64,000 nucleotides of DNA from Microbacterium sp. MPKO10 (GCF_026107415.2 NZ_JAPCHX010000002.1:310001-374000), one strand, 5' to 3'. Shown: positions 35,945 to 44,750, counted from the first letter of the stretch. A program made the numbers and translations. Notes: generated by a model from the letters alone, not told the origin.

Positions 35945-37795
35945 ATGGATGATTACAGAGAGTCCCCTTCGGACCCCGGCGATTGGGTGTCACGAGGTGG
36001 GCATGAAGTTGAATATCACGGGCCTCCGTCATCGCTCGAGAGTGCTGCTGAGGCTCAGGCAGAGGGCCGCGAAGCTGGCGGTGACGCTTCTGACGACAAC
36101 TCCGCTGGGGATGGCGATATGGAGGACAGTGTTGCGGCTGATAACTCCGGTGACGATGAGGCCGCTGACAACGGAATCGGTGACGATGAAGCCGCTAACG
36201 ATGAAACCAGCGATCATGAAGCCGGTGACGACGGAACAGCAGATGATGGAACCGGTGATGGCGGAACGGCCGACGACAAAACCGGTGACGATGAAACCAG
36301 CGATGATGAAACTGGTGACGACGGAACAGCAGATGATGGAACCGGTGATGGCGGAACGGCCGACGACAAAACCGGTGACGATGAAACCAGCGATGATGAA
36401 ACTGGTGACGACGGAACAGCTGACGACGAAACCGCTGACGACGGCCTTGACGCTGTCGTGTCCGGTCTTCGTTCTCGGCTTGATGCTGTGGTCGATGACT
36501 CGCGCCTGATCGCGGCAGCCGAGGCGTCTCGGTTCCGCAACATGTATCTGATGCTTCAAGATGCGCTCGACAACCCCGGTGTTTTCATTCCGAATGCTGA
36601 CGGGATCACGAGAAAAGAATTGACGGGCGATTCTGAGGGGTGGGTGCGGTCGTCATTGGCTCAAGAGATCGGCGCTGCTTTGGGCATTACGAAGGGACAA
36701 GCGGCAGGACTCCTCATGGATGCTGAAGCCCTCTGCGAAACGCTCCCAGAAACGCTGGATGCGTTGGAAGAGGGTGAGATTACGCGGCAGCACACGAATG
36801 CGATGCTTCGCCAGGCATCGGGATTGAACGCCGAGGAGACAGCAGCGTTGGAAGACGTGGCGTTGCCGAAAGCCGCCGCCCAGTCTCCGACTCAGTTCGG
36901 GCGAGCCGTAGTCAAGATTCGTGAAGGCTTGTTTCCGGACACAATCACGGAGCGCCGTCGCGAGGCGGTGAAGGCACGTCGTACGGAGTGTTATGGAACT
37001 CCTGACGGCATGGGCGCTCTCACGGTGCATGCTCCGATCGAGGTCGTGCAGAGCCTGCACAACGCCGCTCGGGCAACAGCACGTGCGTTGAAAGCGGCAG
37101 GAGACGATCGGACACTTGCACAGATCGAAGCCGATGCGCTTGTGGATGCGATCATGATCGGATTCACCCAAGACGCCGGACAGAACCCTGGCGTCGATGC
37201 TGCAGGGACAGGGGCGAATCGGATCGGCAAGATCCGGCCGAACGTGCATGTCACCGTTCCCGTTCTCACTCTCCTGGGCACATCAGAGGAGCCGGGGCAT
37301 CTTGATGGGTACGGGCCGATTGCTCCCGATGTTGCGCGGCAACTGGCTGCACAAGCACCAAGTTTTATCCGGTTGTTGACACATCCGGAGACCGGTGCGG
37401 TGCTCTCAGTCGGACGAGACAGCTACAAGGTTCCCGCTGATCTGAAGCGCAGTATCCAGTTGAGGGATGAGACGTGCACCGGGATCGGCTGTGATCGGTC
37501 TGCTACGACATGTGATCTGGATCACGTGCGGGAATGGCAGAACGGTGGGGAAACCCGTTTGACGAATGTGGCGAGTGAGTGTGAACAGCACCATATGATT
37601 CGACACCATACGACCTGGCAGATCCGTATCACCGATGTGGGTGAGGTCGAATGGACCTCACCACTCGGGCTGATGTATCGGGTGCCGAGAACATCTAACG
37701 TCCAATTTGCCGAAACGACGGACAGCGAAGAGAACAGCAGTGGGGGAGGTCGCGTGGCAAATACGAACGAGTACGGCAGTGCGCCGTCGTTCTAA
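35945..37795 (+). CDS. DUF222 / HNH endonuclease (13E12-type) with acidic repeat N-terminus
   Basis: 616 aa from ATG 35945; no clear Shine-Dalgarno is seen. Residues about 45-165 are an acidic Asp/Thr/Gly repeat region built of xDDxT pentapeptides. About 170-400 is DUF222 (DAVVSGLRSRLDAVVDDSRLIAAAEASRF, ALGITKGQAAGLLMDAEAL, ITRQHTNAMLRQASGL). About 508-560 is the HNH nuclease: RDETCTGIGCDRSATTCDLDHVREWQNGG...TNVASECEQHHMIRH, with paired Cys and the DH/N/H catalytic set. This family is very abundant in actinobacteria and its function is unknown; mobility or DNA-damage roles have been proposed. Downstream is a repeat-filled convergent space. Confidence 0.9.
   Translation: MDDYRESPSDPGDWVSRGGHEVEYHGPPSSLESAAEAQAEGREAGGDASDDNSAGDGDMEDSVAADNSGDDEAADNGIGDDEAANDETSDHEAGDDGTADDGTGDGGTADDKTGDDETSDDETGDDGTADDGTGDGGTADDKTGDDETSDDETGDDGTADDETADDGLDAVVSGLRSRLDAVVDDSRLIAAAEASRFRNMYLMLQDALDNPGVFIPNADGITRKELTGDSEGWVRSSLAQEIGAALGITKGQAAGLLMDAEALCETLPETLDALEEGEITRQHTNAMLRQASGLNAEETAALEDVALPKAAAQSPTQFGRAVVKIREGLFPDTITERRREAVKARRTECYGTPDGMGALTVHAPIEVVQSLHNAARATARALKAAGDDRTLAQIEADALVDAIMIGFTQDAGQNPGVDAAGTGANRIGKIRPNVHVTVPVLTLLGTSEEPGHLDGYGPIAPDVARQLAAQAPSFIRLLTHPETGAVLSVGRDSYKVPADLKRSIQLRDETCTGIGCDRSATTCDLDHVREWQNGGETRLTNVASECEQHHMIRHHTTWQIRITDVGEVEWTSPLGLMYRVPRTSNVQFAETTDSEENSSGGGRVANTNEYGSAPSF
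36224..36420 (+). repeat. In-frame 90-bp tandem repeat in HNH gene (15-bp subunits)
   Basis: Bases 36224-36313 and 36314-36403 are identical by reading, and a third copy begins at 36404 and diverges after 17 bases. Each 90-bp unit is six 15-bp subunits coding for xDDxT-type pentapeptides (GDDGT, ADDGT, GDGGT, ADDKT, GDDET, SDDET). Degenerate subunits extend upstream to about 36110. Identity of the two copies implies recent duplication; frame is kept. Confidence 0.92.
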
Positions 37796-37851
37796 ACAGA
37801 ATCCGCGCAGACGGCGTATCGATGTGGGTTCTGTGTCGTAGGCGACGATGA

Positions 37852-37893
<42 letters not shown>

Positions 37894-37972
37894 GGTGAGC
37901 GTTGCAAGCTGCACTCCGAAGGTTGAGCGTTGCAAGCTGCAACGTGCAACGTGCAAGCTGCATGGTGACGTC

Positions 37973-38014
37973 GACACTGACACTGACACTGACACTGACG
38001 TTGACGTTGACGTC
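37973..38014. repeat. Hexamer microsatellite GACACT/GACGTT
   Basis: Seven hexamers run in phase: four GACACT, two GACGTT and one GACGTC. The period of six keeps frames open, but no gene is supported here. Between this array and 38340, a stretch with CAGACG.GGCA.TGAACTCG occurs twice, at 38133 and 38184 (51 bp apart). Confidence 0.9.
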
Positions 38015-38339
38015 GGTCGTTGAACGATGCGGGTGCGACGTCGAATGTCGCACGCTGAGTTCTCGATGCCGTATTTTGAACGCCGTTCGGTTCACATCGA
38101 ATGCTTCAAGCTGCGCATCGAATGTCGGTACACAGACGCGGCACTGAACTCGACTCTGCGACGGGGTGCCGGGTGTCGCCACGCAGACGTGGCATTGAAC
38201 TCGGCACCACGATAGAGCCGTCGACCCGGTGAAAACGTACTCGAGTGCAGGTAGAAGTGCACTCGAGCCTGTCGCCATGCCCGAAAACTGTGTGAATAAG
38301 TGTCGTGATTGTCTCATCCCGCTTGTGCCAGCAGTCCCT

Positions 38340-38690
38340 CGATTCTGCCCAGGCTCCTTGACTCTGCTCGGTGCCCCGACTGCACCTGGCGTAGGTCGAT
38401 GCTGGCCGGCGTACTTCGACCCAGCCTCGGCATCCCGACTCTGCTTTAGCTCGCTGACGCTGCCCAGGCGCCTCAATGCTGCCCGGCGCGCCTCGACGCT
38501 GCCCAGGAACCTTGACTCTGCTCGGGAACCTTGACCGTGACCGGGTGCCCTGTGAGTCCGCCCTGGCGCCTCGACTCCGCCCGACGTGCCTCGACTTTGC
38601 CCGGAGCCGCGATTCTGCCCGGGCGCCCAATCTCTGCCCGGGCGCCCAGTCTCTGCCCGGCGTACCCGACAGTGCCCAGAATCAACGACA
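38340..38690. repeat. Degenerate 19-bp minisatellite, about 18 copies
   Basis: The consensus is close to CTCGACTCTGCCCGGGCGC. The TGCCC core falls at 38346, 38365, 38442, 38461, 38480, 38500, 38519, 38538, 38559, 38579, 38598, 38616, 38635, 38654 and 38673, with steps of 18-21 bp and mostly 19. Because 19 is not a multiple of three, long spurious frames cross the array. It ends 25 bp before the tetR stop codon. Confidence 0.88.
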
Positions 38691-38714
38691 GTTCTTCCAG
38701 GACCTTGCACGCAA

Positions 38715-39380
38715 CTAGTGATTCAGAATGAGCGCACATTCAAAGATGTCGGCAAGCTCCTCAGCATCCGCTATCGCGTCATAGTGAGCATCAGCACGCA
38801 ACTGCACCAGCAGGCCGTCGAGCGCACTACGAACAGTTCGCGCCATAATCGGCGTCGAGAATTGCCGAAACTCGCCACTCTGCTTTCCACGTTCCAGCAG
38901 CTCACCGACAGCCGAGAGTTCCTGATCGTTCGCCCGAGACTGCTCGGTATGCTGCAATGATCCATCGTCACTGCGGGAATGGCTGACGATTTCGTGAAGA
39001 GCAGCCATATGAGTGGGAAAGTCCTGATAGAACTGTGCGCTGCCGACAATAAACCTTCGGACCGCCAGCAGCGCCGTCGGCTGCGACTGAATCGACACGC
39101 TGAGCTGCTCCGTTGCGATGCCGTATACCTCGGCAACGACAGCGTCGAGCAGCTCGCCACGATCAGCAAAGTGGTAGGGAATGACACCTCGACTCACACC
39201 CGCACGCTTGGCAATGCGTGAGAGTGAGGCAGCCGCATAGCCGTCTTCGGCAAGCACGTTGATTGCGCACTCGACAAGCTGCGCTCGCCGAGTGCGCTGA
39301 ATAAACGTCAACGTGGACGTTTCGTCTGCAGTCTGCTCTGTCATGTCAGTCATGTCGCTCTGGAAACCATCATCGCTCAT
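38715..39380 (-). CDS. TetR/AcrR-family transcriptional regulator
   Basis: 221 aa; ATGs at codons 10 and 13 are alternative starts. The helix-turn-helix domain lies near residues 25-75: RRAQLVECAINVLAEDGYAAASLSRIAKRAGVSRGVIPYHFADRGEL. A helical ligand-binding domain follows. It is divergent from a membrane-protein/esterase operon, and the 129-bp space between them holds a 22-bp palindrome, so it most likely represses that operon and itself. The inducing ligand is unknown, perhaps an ester or membrane-active compound given the downstream esterase. Confidence 0.9.
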   Translation of the reverse strand: MSDDGFQSDMTDMTEQTADETSTLTFIQRTRRAQLVECAINVLAEDGYAAASLSRIAKRAGVSRGVIPYHFADRGELLDAVVAEVYGIATEQLSVSIQSQPTALLAVRRFIVGSAQFYQDFPTHMAALHEIVSHSRSDDGSLQHTEQSRANDQELSAVGELLERGKQSGEFRQFSTPIMARTVRSALDGLLVQLRADAHYDAIADAEELADIFECALILNH

Positions 39381-39450
39381 CGGGCCGCACGCACGAGCGC
39401 GTATGCGACGCGGAGCCTGACGTGTTGTGAGGGTGAACGTTTCCCGAGCA

Positions 39451-39472
39451 TTTTTATCACCATAGATAAAAA
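39451..39472. promoter_or_regulatory. Palindromic operator, probably for TetR regulator
   Basis: TTTTTATC (39451-39458) and GATAAAAA (39465-39472) are perfect 8-bp inverted arms with a 6-bp spacer. It is strikingly AT-rich in a GC-rich context, lying 71 bp upstream of the regulator start (minus) and 38 bp upstream of the first operon gene (plus). This is the usual size and place for a TetR operator. Confidence 0.7.
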
Positions 39473-39509
39473 ACTATCACCCCTGCTAATTTTTTGCTAA
39501 CCTGCCCGC

Positions 39510-40049
39510 ATGACTGACCACACACGTACCGATTCACCCGACGAGATCGGCGTCACACAGATCTCTCGCCGCTTCGCGTGGGTCGAGATCCCGACACCGC
39601 TTCGCTGGCTCGTCCCTGCCGTGGGCGTCGGCATTGCTCTGCTGATCGCACTGCCGATTGCCATGATGATCGGCAGAGACGGTTTTCTCGCCGACAGCAT
39701 CCGGGCCAATGATCCGAGCCTCGACCCACGGCACATGGAATTCGCCATCAACGCCTCGATCATCTACGCCGTCGTGCTCCACGCCATTGACGTCGCACTC
39801 TCAATCTGGCTGGTAGTGAAGCTGCTGCAGGGACGACAGTGGGCGCGCATCGCACTCTCGGCCTACCTGGTGATTGCGACGCTGTGCAGCCTCTACTCGG
39901 CGGCGGCAGGAAGCGCCTACCTGTGGGCGGTGATCCCCGGCGACAGCATCCACGTGATCATGCTCATCCTGCTGTGGGCACCCGCATCCGTTCGTCGTTT
40001 CTTCGCGGAACATCGGCGAGGACGCGCTTCCTCTCGAGCCAACGCATGA
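39510..40049 (+). CDS. Small four-helix membrane protein, unknown function
   Basis: 179 aa. Four hydrophobic segments: WLVPAVGVGIALLIALPIAMMI, INASIIYAVVLHAIDVALSIWLVV, IALSAYLVIATLCSLYSAAAG and SIHVIMLILLWAP. The N-terminal 25 residues are polar; the C-terminus is basic (RRFFAEHRRGRASSRANA). I do not recognise the family. It is the first gene of the TetR-linked operon, 20 bp ahead of the VC0807-like gene, and no strong Shine-Dalgarno precedes it. Confidence 0.72.
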   Translation: MTDHTRTDSPDEIGVTQISRRFAWVEIPTPLRWLVPAVGVGIALLIALPIAMMIGRDGFLADSIRANDPSLDPRHMEFAINASIIYAVVLHAIDVALSIWLVVKLLQGRQWARIALSAYLVIATLCSLYSAAAGSAYLWAVIPGDSIHVIMLILLWAPASVRRFFAEHRRGRASSRANA

Positions 40050-40069
40050 CGCACACGGAAAGGAGCGCG

Positions 40070-40768
40070 ATGGCCGAGCCACGCAGCACGCCACGGCAGA
40101 ACTCCGGTCTGGGCGGTCAGATCGGCATGATCGTGACCGATCTCGTGGTTCCCGTCGCCGGCTTCTACATCCTTCGCGGGTTCGGCGTCGATCAGATGCT
40201 GGCGCTAATCTTCGCGGGATCTCCCACGGTCGTCGCGATCGGCATCCGCTCGATCAGACAGCGAAAGGTCGGTGCACTGGGGCTCTTCGTTCTGATCGTG
40301 CTCGCGGGAAGCGTGTTGCTCTCGTTTGTCACGGGAAGCCCGCGCTTTTTGTTAGCGAAGGAAGGCTGGTTCACAGGCGCGATCGGCGTGGCCTTTCTCG
40401 TCAGCCTGCGTTTTCGGCGCCCGGTCGCATTCACATTTGCCCGCACGATGATCGAGCCGACACCCATGACGACACGATTGCGCCCCGATCTCTGGGACGA
40501 GATCTGGGATGCCGACGCCGCGTTCCGGAGCATCTGGCGCACGGCGACAGTGTTGTGGGGAGTCGGGATGATCGCCGACGCCATCGTTCGCGTGGTGATG
40601 GCCTACGCCCTGCCGGTGGACCTCGTTCCGGTGATTGCCGGTGCGCTGTGGGCAGTGACATTCGTCGTGCTGCAGATCGTGCAGCACCGCTACTTCACAC
40701 GCGTCGGACTGTGGCGACGCGTCTCTGAATACGCCACAGCGCGCACAGACCAGAAGAGCCCCGAATGA
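40070..40768 (+). CDS. VC0807-like membrane protein
   Basis: 232 aa from ATG 40070, which has a perfect GGAAAGGAG 5 bp upstream. The alternative ATG at 40046 overlaps the previous stop without such a site. About six hydrophobic segments: IVTDLVVPVAGFYILRGFGV, MLALIFAGSPTVVAIGI, LGLFVLIVLAGSVLLSF, WFTGAIGVAFLVSL, a pair near residues 165-205, and a conserved FRSIWRTATVLWGVGMIADA. The pattern fits the VC0807 family of uncharacterised membrane proteins. Its stop overlaps the esterase start by 4 bp. Confidence 0.78.
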   Translation: MAEPRSTPRQNSGLGGQIGMIVTDLVVPVAGFYILRGFGVDQMLALIFAGSPTVVAIGIRSIRQRKVGALGLFVLIVLAGSVLLSFVTGSPRFLLAKEGWFTGAIGVAFLVSLRFRRPVAFTFARTMIEPTPMTTRLRPDLWDEIWDADAAFRSIWRTATVLWGVGMIADAIVRVVMAYALPVDLVPVIAGALWAVTFVVLQIVQHRYFTRVGLWRRVSEYATARTDQKSPE

Positions 40769-42255
40769 CACATGAGCCGCTCAACGTCAGGATCGATACC
40801 GGGCGCGTCCGGGGCAGACGCACCCGCTGGGCACGTGTCTTCGAGGGAATTCGCTACGCGCAGCCACCGGTCGACGAACTGCGCTGGCATCTGCCGAAAC
40901 CAGCTGTTGCCTGGTCGGGCACCGTCGACGCGACGCGGCCGGGACCCCTGTGCCCTCAACCGGGACAGCCGCCCGAGCTGACAGACGAGGACTGCCTGTT
41001 CGTGAACGTCACGACACCGCTCCCGCACGCACACGAACTGCGACCCGTGATGGTGTGGCTGCATGGCGGCGGATTCACAACGGGAGGCGGGCATCTGTAC
41101 GATTCGCAGCGACTTGCGAAGCAGGGCGACGTCGTCGTCGTGACGGTCAACTATCGGCTTGGTGTCTTCGGGTACTTCGGACATGATGGTCTGGCAGGCT
41201 CGGGAAATTTCGGGTTCGCCGACCAGCTCGAGGCGCTGCGCTGGGTGCAACGCAATGCCGCAGCCTTCGGGGGCGACCCGAGCAACGTCACGGTTTTCGG
41301 ACAGTCCGCCGGGGCCATGAGCATCGGGGCACTGCTGGCGACCCCGAGTGCGGCGGGCTTGTTCCACAAGGCGATTCTTCAGTCAGGGTCGCCGATGCTG
41401 CACTGGGGGCGCGGCGTGATGTTTCCCCGCTCGCCCGAGCACACGCCGTATCTGCCGGTCTCGCAGGTTGCGCAGAGGGGAGCAGGGCTTGCCAAGACGT
41501 TGGGAGCCGAGGGAGCGGATGCTGTTGCCGCGCTGCGAGCGATGAGCGCTGACGTGCTTGTCGAGCACACAGCTACGTTCGCAAACTGCCTCGCGTGCGA
41601 AACGGAGCTGCTTCCACAGCATCCGTCCGAAGCGATTCGTCATGGCGGCGTGCTTCGCGTTCCGATGATTTCGGGCATCACTCGCGACGAGTCGAGAGCG
41701 TTCATCGCGGGAGCACACACAGTGAATCCGATCACCCGCGCAAGGCTGCCCGAACTGCTCGTGAACTCGTTCGGCGACAATGCCCCACGTGTGGCCGATC
41801 GCTATGAGTCTGCGGATGACGCGGCAGTCATGACCTGGTCAACGATCACGACTGACGCATCATGGGCGTTTGCGGTGCATCGTGAACACGAACTGCTGTC
41901 AGAACGCGCACCGGTCTTCGCCTACGAGTTCGCCGACCGTACGGCCCCCACCTTGGCGGACGACGACGGCGTGCCCGGTCTGCCGTTGGGAGCGACGCAC
42001 GCGACAGATCTTCCCTACATCTTCGACCTCGGGGGAATCGACATGCTCACTCCAAAGCAAAGGATGCTGTCTGACCTGATGATCGACTACTGGACGTCGT
42101 TCGCGCGCAGAGGGGTGCCTCAGTCGCAACGCGGTCCGGGCTGGCAGTCATTCGGCGGCGGGCAGAATGCGTTGGGCTTTGACGATCGTGTGGTGGGGTC
42201 CATCGACTTTCGACGACGGCACAACGTTGATTTCTGGGCGAGCTTGCGGGTTTAG
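40765..42255 (+). CDS. Type B carboxylesterase/lipase
   Basis: 496 aa alpha/beta hydrolase. Motifs: EDCLFVNV, MVWLHGGGFTTGGGHLYD (oxyanion hole), VVVTVNYRLGVFGYFGH, and the nucleophile elbow VFGQSAGAMS with the catalytic Ser. An acid and a His (GATHATDLPYIFD) complete the triad. There is no signal peptide, so it is cytoplasmic like PnbA. It is coupled by ATGA to the VC0807-like gene in the TetR-linked operon, which suggests inducible ester detoxification or use. The stop is followed by a repeat-rich spacer. Confidence 0.9.
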   Translation: MTHEPLNVRIDTGRVRGRRTRWARVFEGIRYAQPPVDELRWHLPKPAVAWSGTVDATRPGPLCPQPGQPPELTDEDCLFVNVTTPLPHAHELRPVMVWLHGGGFTTGGGHLYDSQRLAKQGDVVVVTVNYRLGVFGYFGHDGLAGSGNFGFADQLEALRWVQRNAAAFGGDPSNVTVFGQSAGAMSIGALLATPSAAGLFHKAILQSGSPMLHWGRGVMFPRSPEHTPYLPVSQVAQRGAGLAKTLGAEGADAVAALRAMSADVLVEHTATFANCLACETELLPQHPSEAIRHGGVLRVPMISGITRDESRAFIAGAHTVNPITRARLPELLVNSFGDNAPRVADRYESADDAAVMTWSTITTDASWAFAVHREHELLSERAPVFAYEFADRTAPTLADDDGVPGLPLGATHATDLPYIFDLGGIDMLTPKQRMLSDLMIDYWTSFARRGVPQSQRGPGWQSFGGGQNALGFDDRVVGSIDFRRRHNVDFWASLRV

Positions 42256-42361
42256 TGACGCACAGGGCTTGCGGGGCGAGGCATCTGCGATTGATGCGGG
42301 GTCACGTGGTGGGAAACATGTGATGGCGCTTACGCGGTGGGGCGCCCGTGCTGGGCCTCAT

Positions 42362-42513
42362 GCGGCAGGAGCATGCGGCAGGGGCATGTGGCGGGGCCCT
42401 GCGGCAGGAGCATGTGACGGGGCCCTGTGGCAGGGCACATGCAGCGGGGCACGTGCAGCGGGGCACCTGCAACGGGGTACAAGCAGCAGGGCACATGCAG
42501 CAGGGCACGTTCT
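42362..42513. repeat. 14-bp minisatellite upstream of DUF255 gene
   Basis: From 42430 to 42513 six units of exactly 14 bp follow the consensus GCRGGGCACRTGCA. Before it (42362-42429) are longer, less regular units such as GCGGCAGGAGCATG (42362, 42375, 42401). It fills most of the 292-bp space between the esterase and the DUF255 gene, ending 34 bp before the latter's start, where the promoter and ribosome-binding site should be. Confidence 0.88.
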
Positions 42514-42547
42514 GTTCACGAGCAGACGACGGTCGTAGTGTGGGAGC

Positions 42548-44476
42548 ATGGTCAATCGCCTCGCTGGAGCGATGAGCCCGTACCTCAGGTCTCACGCCGA
42601 AAACCCCGTTTCCTGGCAGCCATGGAGCGGGGATGCCTTTGCGGAGGCGACAGCTCGTGACGTGCCGGTCTTCATCTCGATCGGCTACGCAACCTGCCAC
42701 TGGTGCCACGTGATGGCCCGCGAGTCGTTCAGCGATCCGGATGTCGCCACCTACCTGAACGACAACTTCGTCTGCATCAAAGTCGACCGCGAAGAGCATC
42801 CCAGCGTCGACGCAAGCTACCTCGCACAGGCCGCCGCCTTCACACAGGGCCTGGGGTGGCCACTGAGCGTCTTCGCGACACCCACGGGCGCGGCATTCCA
42901 TGCGGGCACGTACTACCCACCCGAGCCAATGGGCGGGCGCCCCTCGTTCCGGCAGGTCCTGGAGGCCGTCGTCAGCGCGTGGACAACACGCCGGGACGTG
43001 GCCACAAACACCGCGGCAGCCGTTGCCGATGCAGTGCGCGCGGCGGGAGAGAGCAGTGCTGAGGTTGCTCCGCTGCCCACACATGAGCAGCTGACAGCAT
43101 CCGTCGGTCGTCTGGAAACAGCCGAAGACGAGCTCTTCGGCGGATTCGGCAGCGCCCCAAAGTTTCCTGTCGCCCCAGTGCTCGGATTTCTGCAGACCTA
43201 CGGAGCCGACGACCTCGCGACACGAACGCTCACAACAATGGCCCGCTCGCCGCTGCGAGACCGCGACGGCGGGTTCTTCCGCTATGCCACCCAGCGCGAC
43301 TGGTCAGAGCCACACTATGAGCGGATGCTGTACGACAACGCGCTGCTGCTCGGAGAGTACACGCGGGCGTGGCAATCCGGAGACGAGGATGCTGCGGCGA
43401 CAGCCACGGGCATCGCCGATTTTCTTCTTGACACCCTGCACCTGGGCTGGGGGTTCGCCAGCGGGCAGGACTCCGAGAGCACGATCGACGGAGTGCGCAC
43501 CGAGGGCGGGTATTACACAGCGTCGAATCGTGACGCGCTTGAACCGCCGCCCCTCGACAGAAAGGTGCTCACCGGATGGAACGGCCTCGCGATCGAGAAC
43601 CTGGCCCGGGCCGGCGTCGTTCTGGCCAGGCCCGACTGGGTCGAGGCCGCCCAGACAGTGGCCGATGAGTTGCTGGCCCGCCACGATGACGGTGACGCCC
43701 TCGTGCGGGCATCGACGGAGGAGCAGATCTCGACGGCCGTCGCCGCCCTCGAAGACTACGGAATGCTCGCGTGCGGCCTCATCGAAGTGGGTTGCGCGAC
43801 CGGCGACGGAACGTATCTGGAACGGGCGCGCGACCTGATCGACCGCGTGACGAGCGCCGACGGATTCGTTGAGCCGCAACAGGACGCCGTTCTCGCCGCG
43901 AACGGGCTCGCGCTTCTCGACGACCCGAGCGAGGGCGCCTACCCATCCGGTCTGAGCGCCTGTGCTCGAGCGAGCCGGATGCTGTGGCTGCTGACCGGCG
44001 ACCGCGACCTGCGCGCGCGGGCCGAGGCCGCCATCGCCCCGTTCGTCGAGCAGGCACTGCAGAACCCTGTCGGTTTCGGAGCGCTTCTCGAGGAAGCGTG
44101 CCGGCTCGGATCTGCCGCCCGCCAGATCGTCGTCATTGTGCCCGACGGCGCGGACGGCGCGGGCGATGCAGATGGTGCGAACGGCGCGGAGGACGCGGGC
44201 GGCGCGGATGGCGCGGACGATGCGGGCAGCGTGGGGAGCGCGGACGGTACGGAGGACGCGGGCGGTGCGGACAGCGCGCAAGCCGCGGAGTCCACCCTGC
44301 CGGAACGCGTACGACGGCAGCAGGCTGATGTGGTGTTGATCGTCGCCGAATCGCGTGCGCGTCAGCTGGCAGCATCCGGATTCTCTCTTGCCGAGGACCG
44401 ACCCGTCATCGAGGGTCTGCCGACACTGTACGTCTGCGACGACTTCACATGCCAGCTGCCTGAGCCGCTGCGCTGA
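42548..44476 (+). CDS. DUF255 thioredoxin-fold protein (YyaL/SPATA20 family)
   Basis: 642 aa. Residues 1 to about 165 are the thioredoxin-like DUF255 domain: NRLAGAMSPYLRSHAENPVSWQPW, ISIGYATCHWCHVMARESF (CxxC-type motif) and VKVDREEHPSVD-like. The remainder is a six-hairpin glycosidase-like toroid with GGFFRYATQRDW and LTGWNGLAIENLARAG. Function is not established; members may be redox-linked epimerases or isomerases. Near residues 532-578 is an Ala/Asp/Gly repeat insertion not usual in the family. The stop TGA is followed by CGGC, a core repeated in the next spacer. Confidence 0.88.
   Translation: MVNRLAGAMSPYLRSHAENPVSWQPWSGDAFAEATARDVPVFISIGYATCHWCHVMARESFSDPDVATYLNDNFVCIKVDREEHPSVDASYLAQAAAFTQGLGWPLSVFATPTGAAFHAGTYYPPEPMGGRPSFRQVLEAVVSAWTTRRDVATNTAAAVADAVRAAGESSAEVAPLPTHEQLTASVGRLETAEDELFGGFGSAPKFPVAPVLGFLQTYGADDLATRTLTTMARSPLRDRDGGFFRYATQRDWSEPHYERMLYDNALLLGEYTRAWQSGDEDAAATATGIADFLLDTLHLGWGFASGQDSESTIDGVRTEGGYYTASNRDALEPPPLDRKVLTGWNGLAIENLARAGVVLARPDWVEAAQTVADELLARHDDGDALVRASTEEQISTAVAALEDYGMLACGLIEVGCATGDGTYLERARDLIDRVTSADGFVEPQQDAVLAANGLALLDDPSEGAYPSGLSACARASRMLWLLTGDRDLRARAEAAIAPFVEQALQNPVGFGALLEEACRLGSAARQIVVIVPDGADGAGDADGANGAEDAGGADGADDAGSVGSADGTEDAGGADSAQAAESTLPERVRRQQADVVLIVAESRARQLAASGFSLAEDRPVIEGLPTLYVCDDFTCQLPEPLR
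44141..44282 (+). repeat. In-frame Ala/Asp/Gly-rich repeat in DUF255 protein
   Basis: Degenerate 9- to 15-bp units of the type GCGGACGGCGCG, coding for DGADGAGDADGANGAEDAGG and its continuation. EDAGGAD occurs twice. It lies between two folded stretches (RQIVVIVPDG and PERVRRQQADVVLIV) and so is a flexible linker. Confidence 0.85.
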
Positions 44477-44750
44477 CGGCCTGTCGGCTAGTGACGTGTG
44501 CGGTTGTTGCTCAGCCGTCTGCCGACGTGCCGCGCTGACGGCCACCCGGCTGCTGCGCTGACGGCCAACCGTTCGCTGAGGTGTGCGGCTGGTGCTCAGC
44601 TGATTGCCGATGCGGACTGCAGGCGTTCAGCCGTCTGTCGACGTGCTGCGCTGACGGCCAGCCGTTCGCCGAGGCGTGCGGGTGCTGCTCAGCTGATTGC
44701 CGATGCGGACTGCAGGCGTTCAGCCGTCTGTCGACCCGTGCCGAAGTCGT
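44477..44750. repeat. About 93-bp tandem repeat between convergent genes
   Basis: GCTCAGCTGATTGCCGATGC begins at 44594 and again at 44687, and the match continues through GGACTGCAGGCG...CTGTCGAC. An older, shortened copy starts at 44509. A GCTGACGGCC core recurs at 44472 (including the upstream stop codon), 44534, 44557 and 44649. It fills the whole space between the DUF255 gene and the sdaA stop codon. No terminator-like hairpin is evident apart from the repeats. Confidence 0.88.

Noticed and set aside
38340-38690. Possible CRISPR array
   Set aside because: Units are contiguous 19-mers with no unique spacers and no cas genes nearby.
43304-44545. A 413-aa minus-strand frame opposite the DUF255 gene
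   Set aside because: No motif; the plus-strand protein is conserved through the same span.
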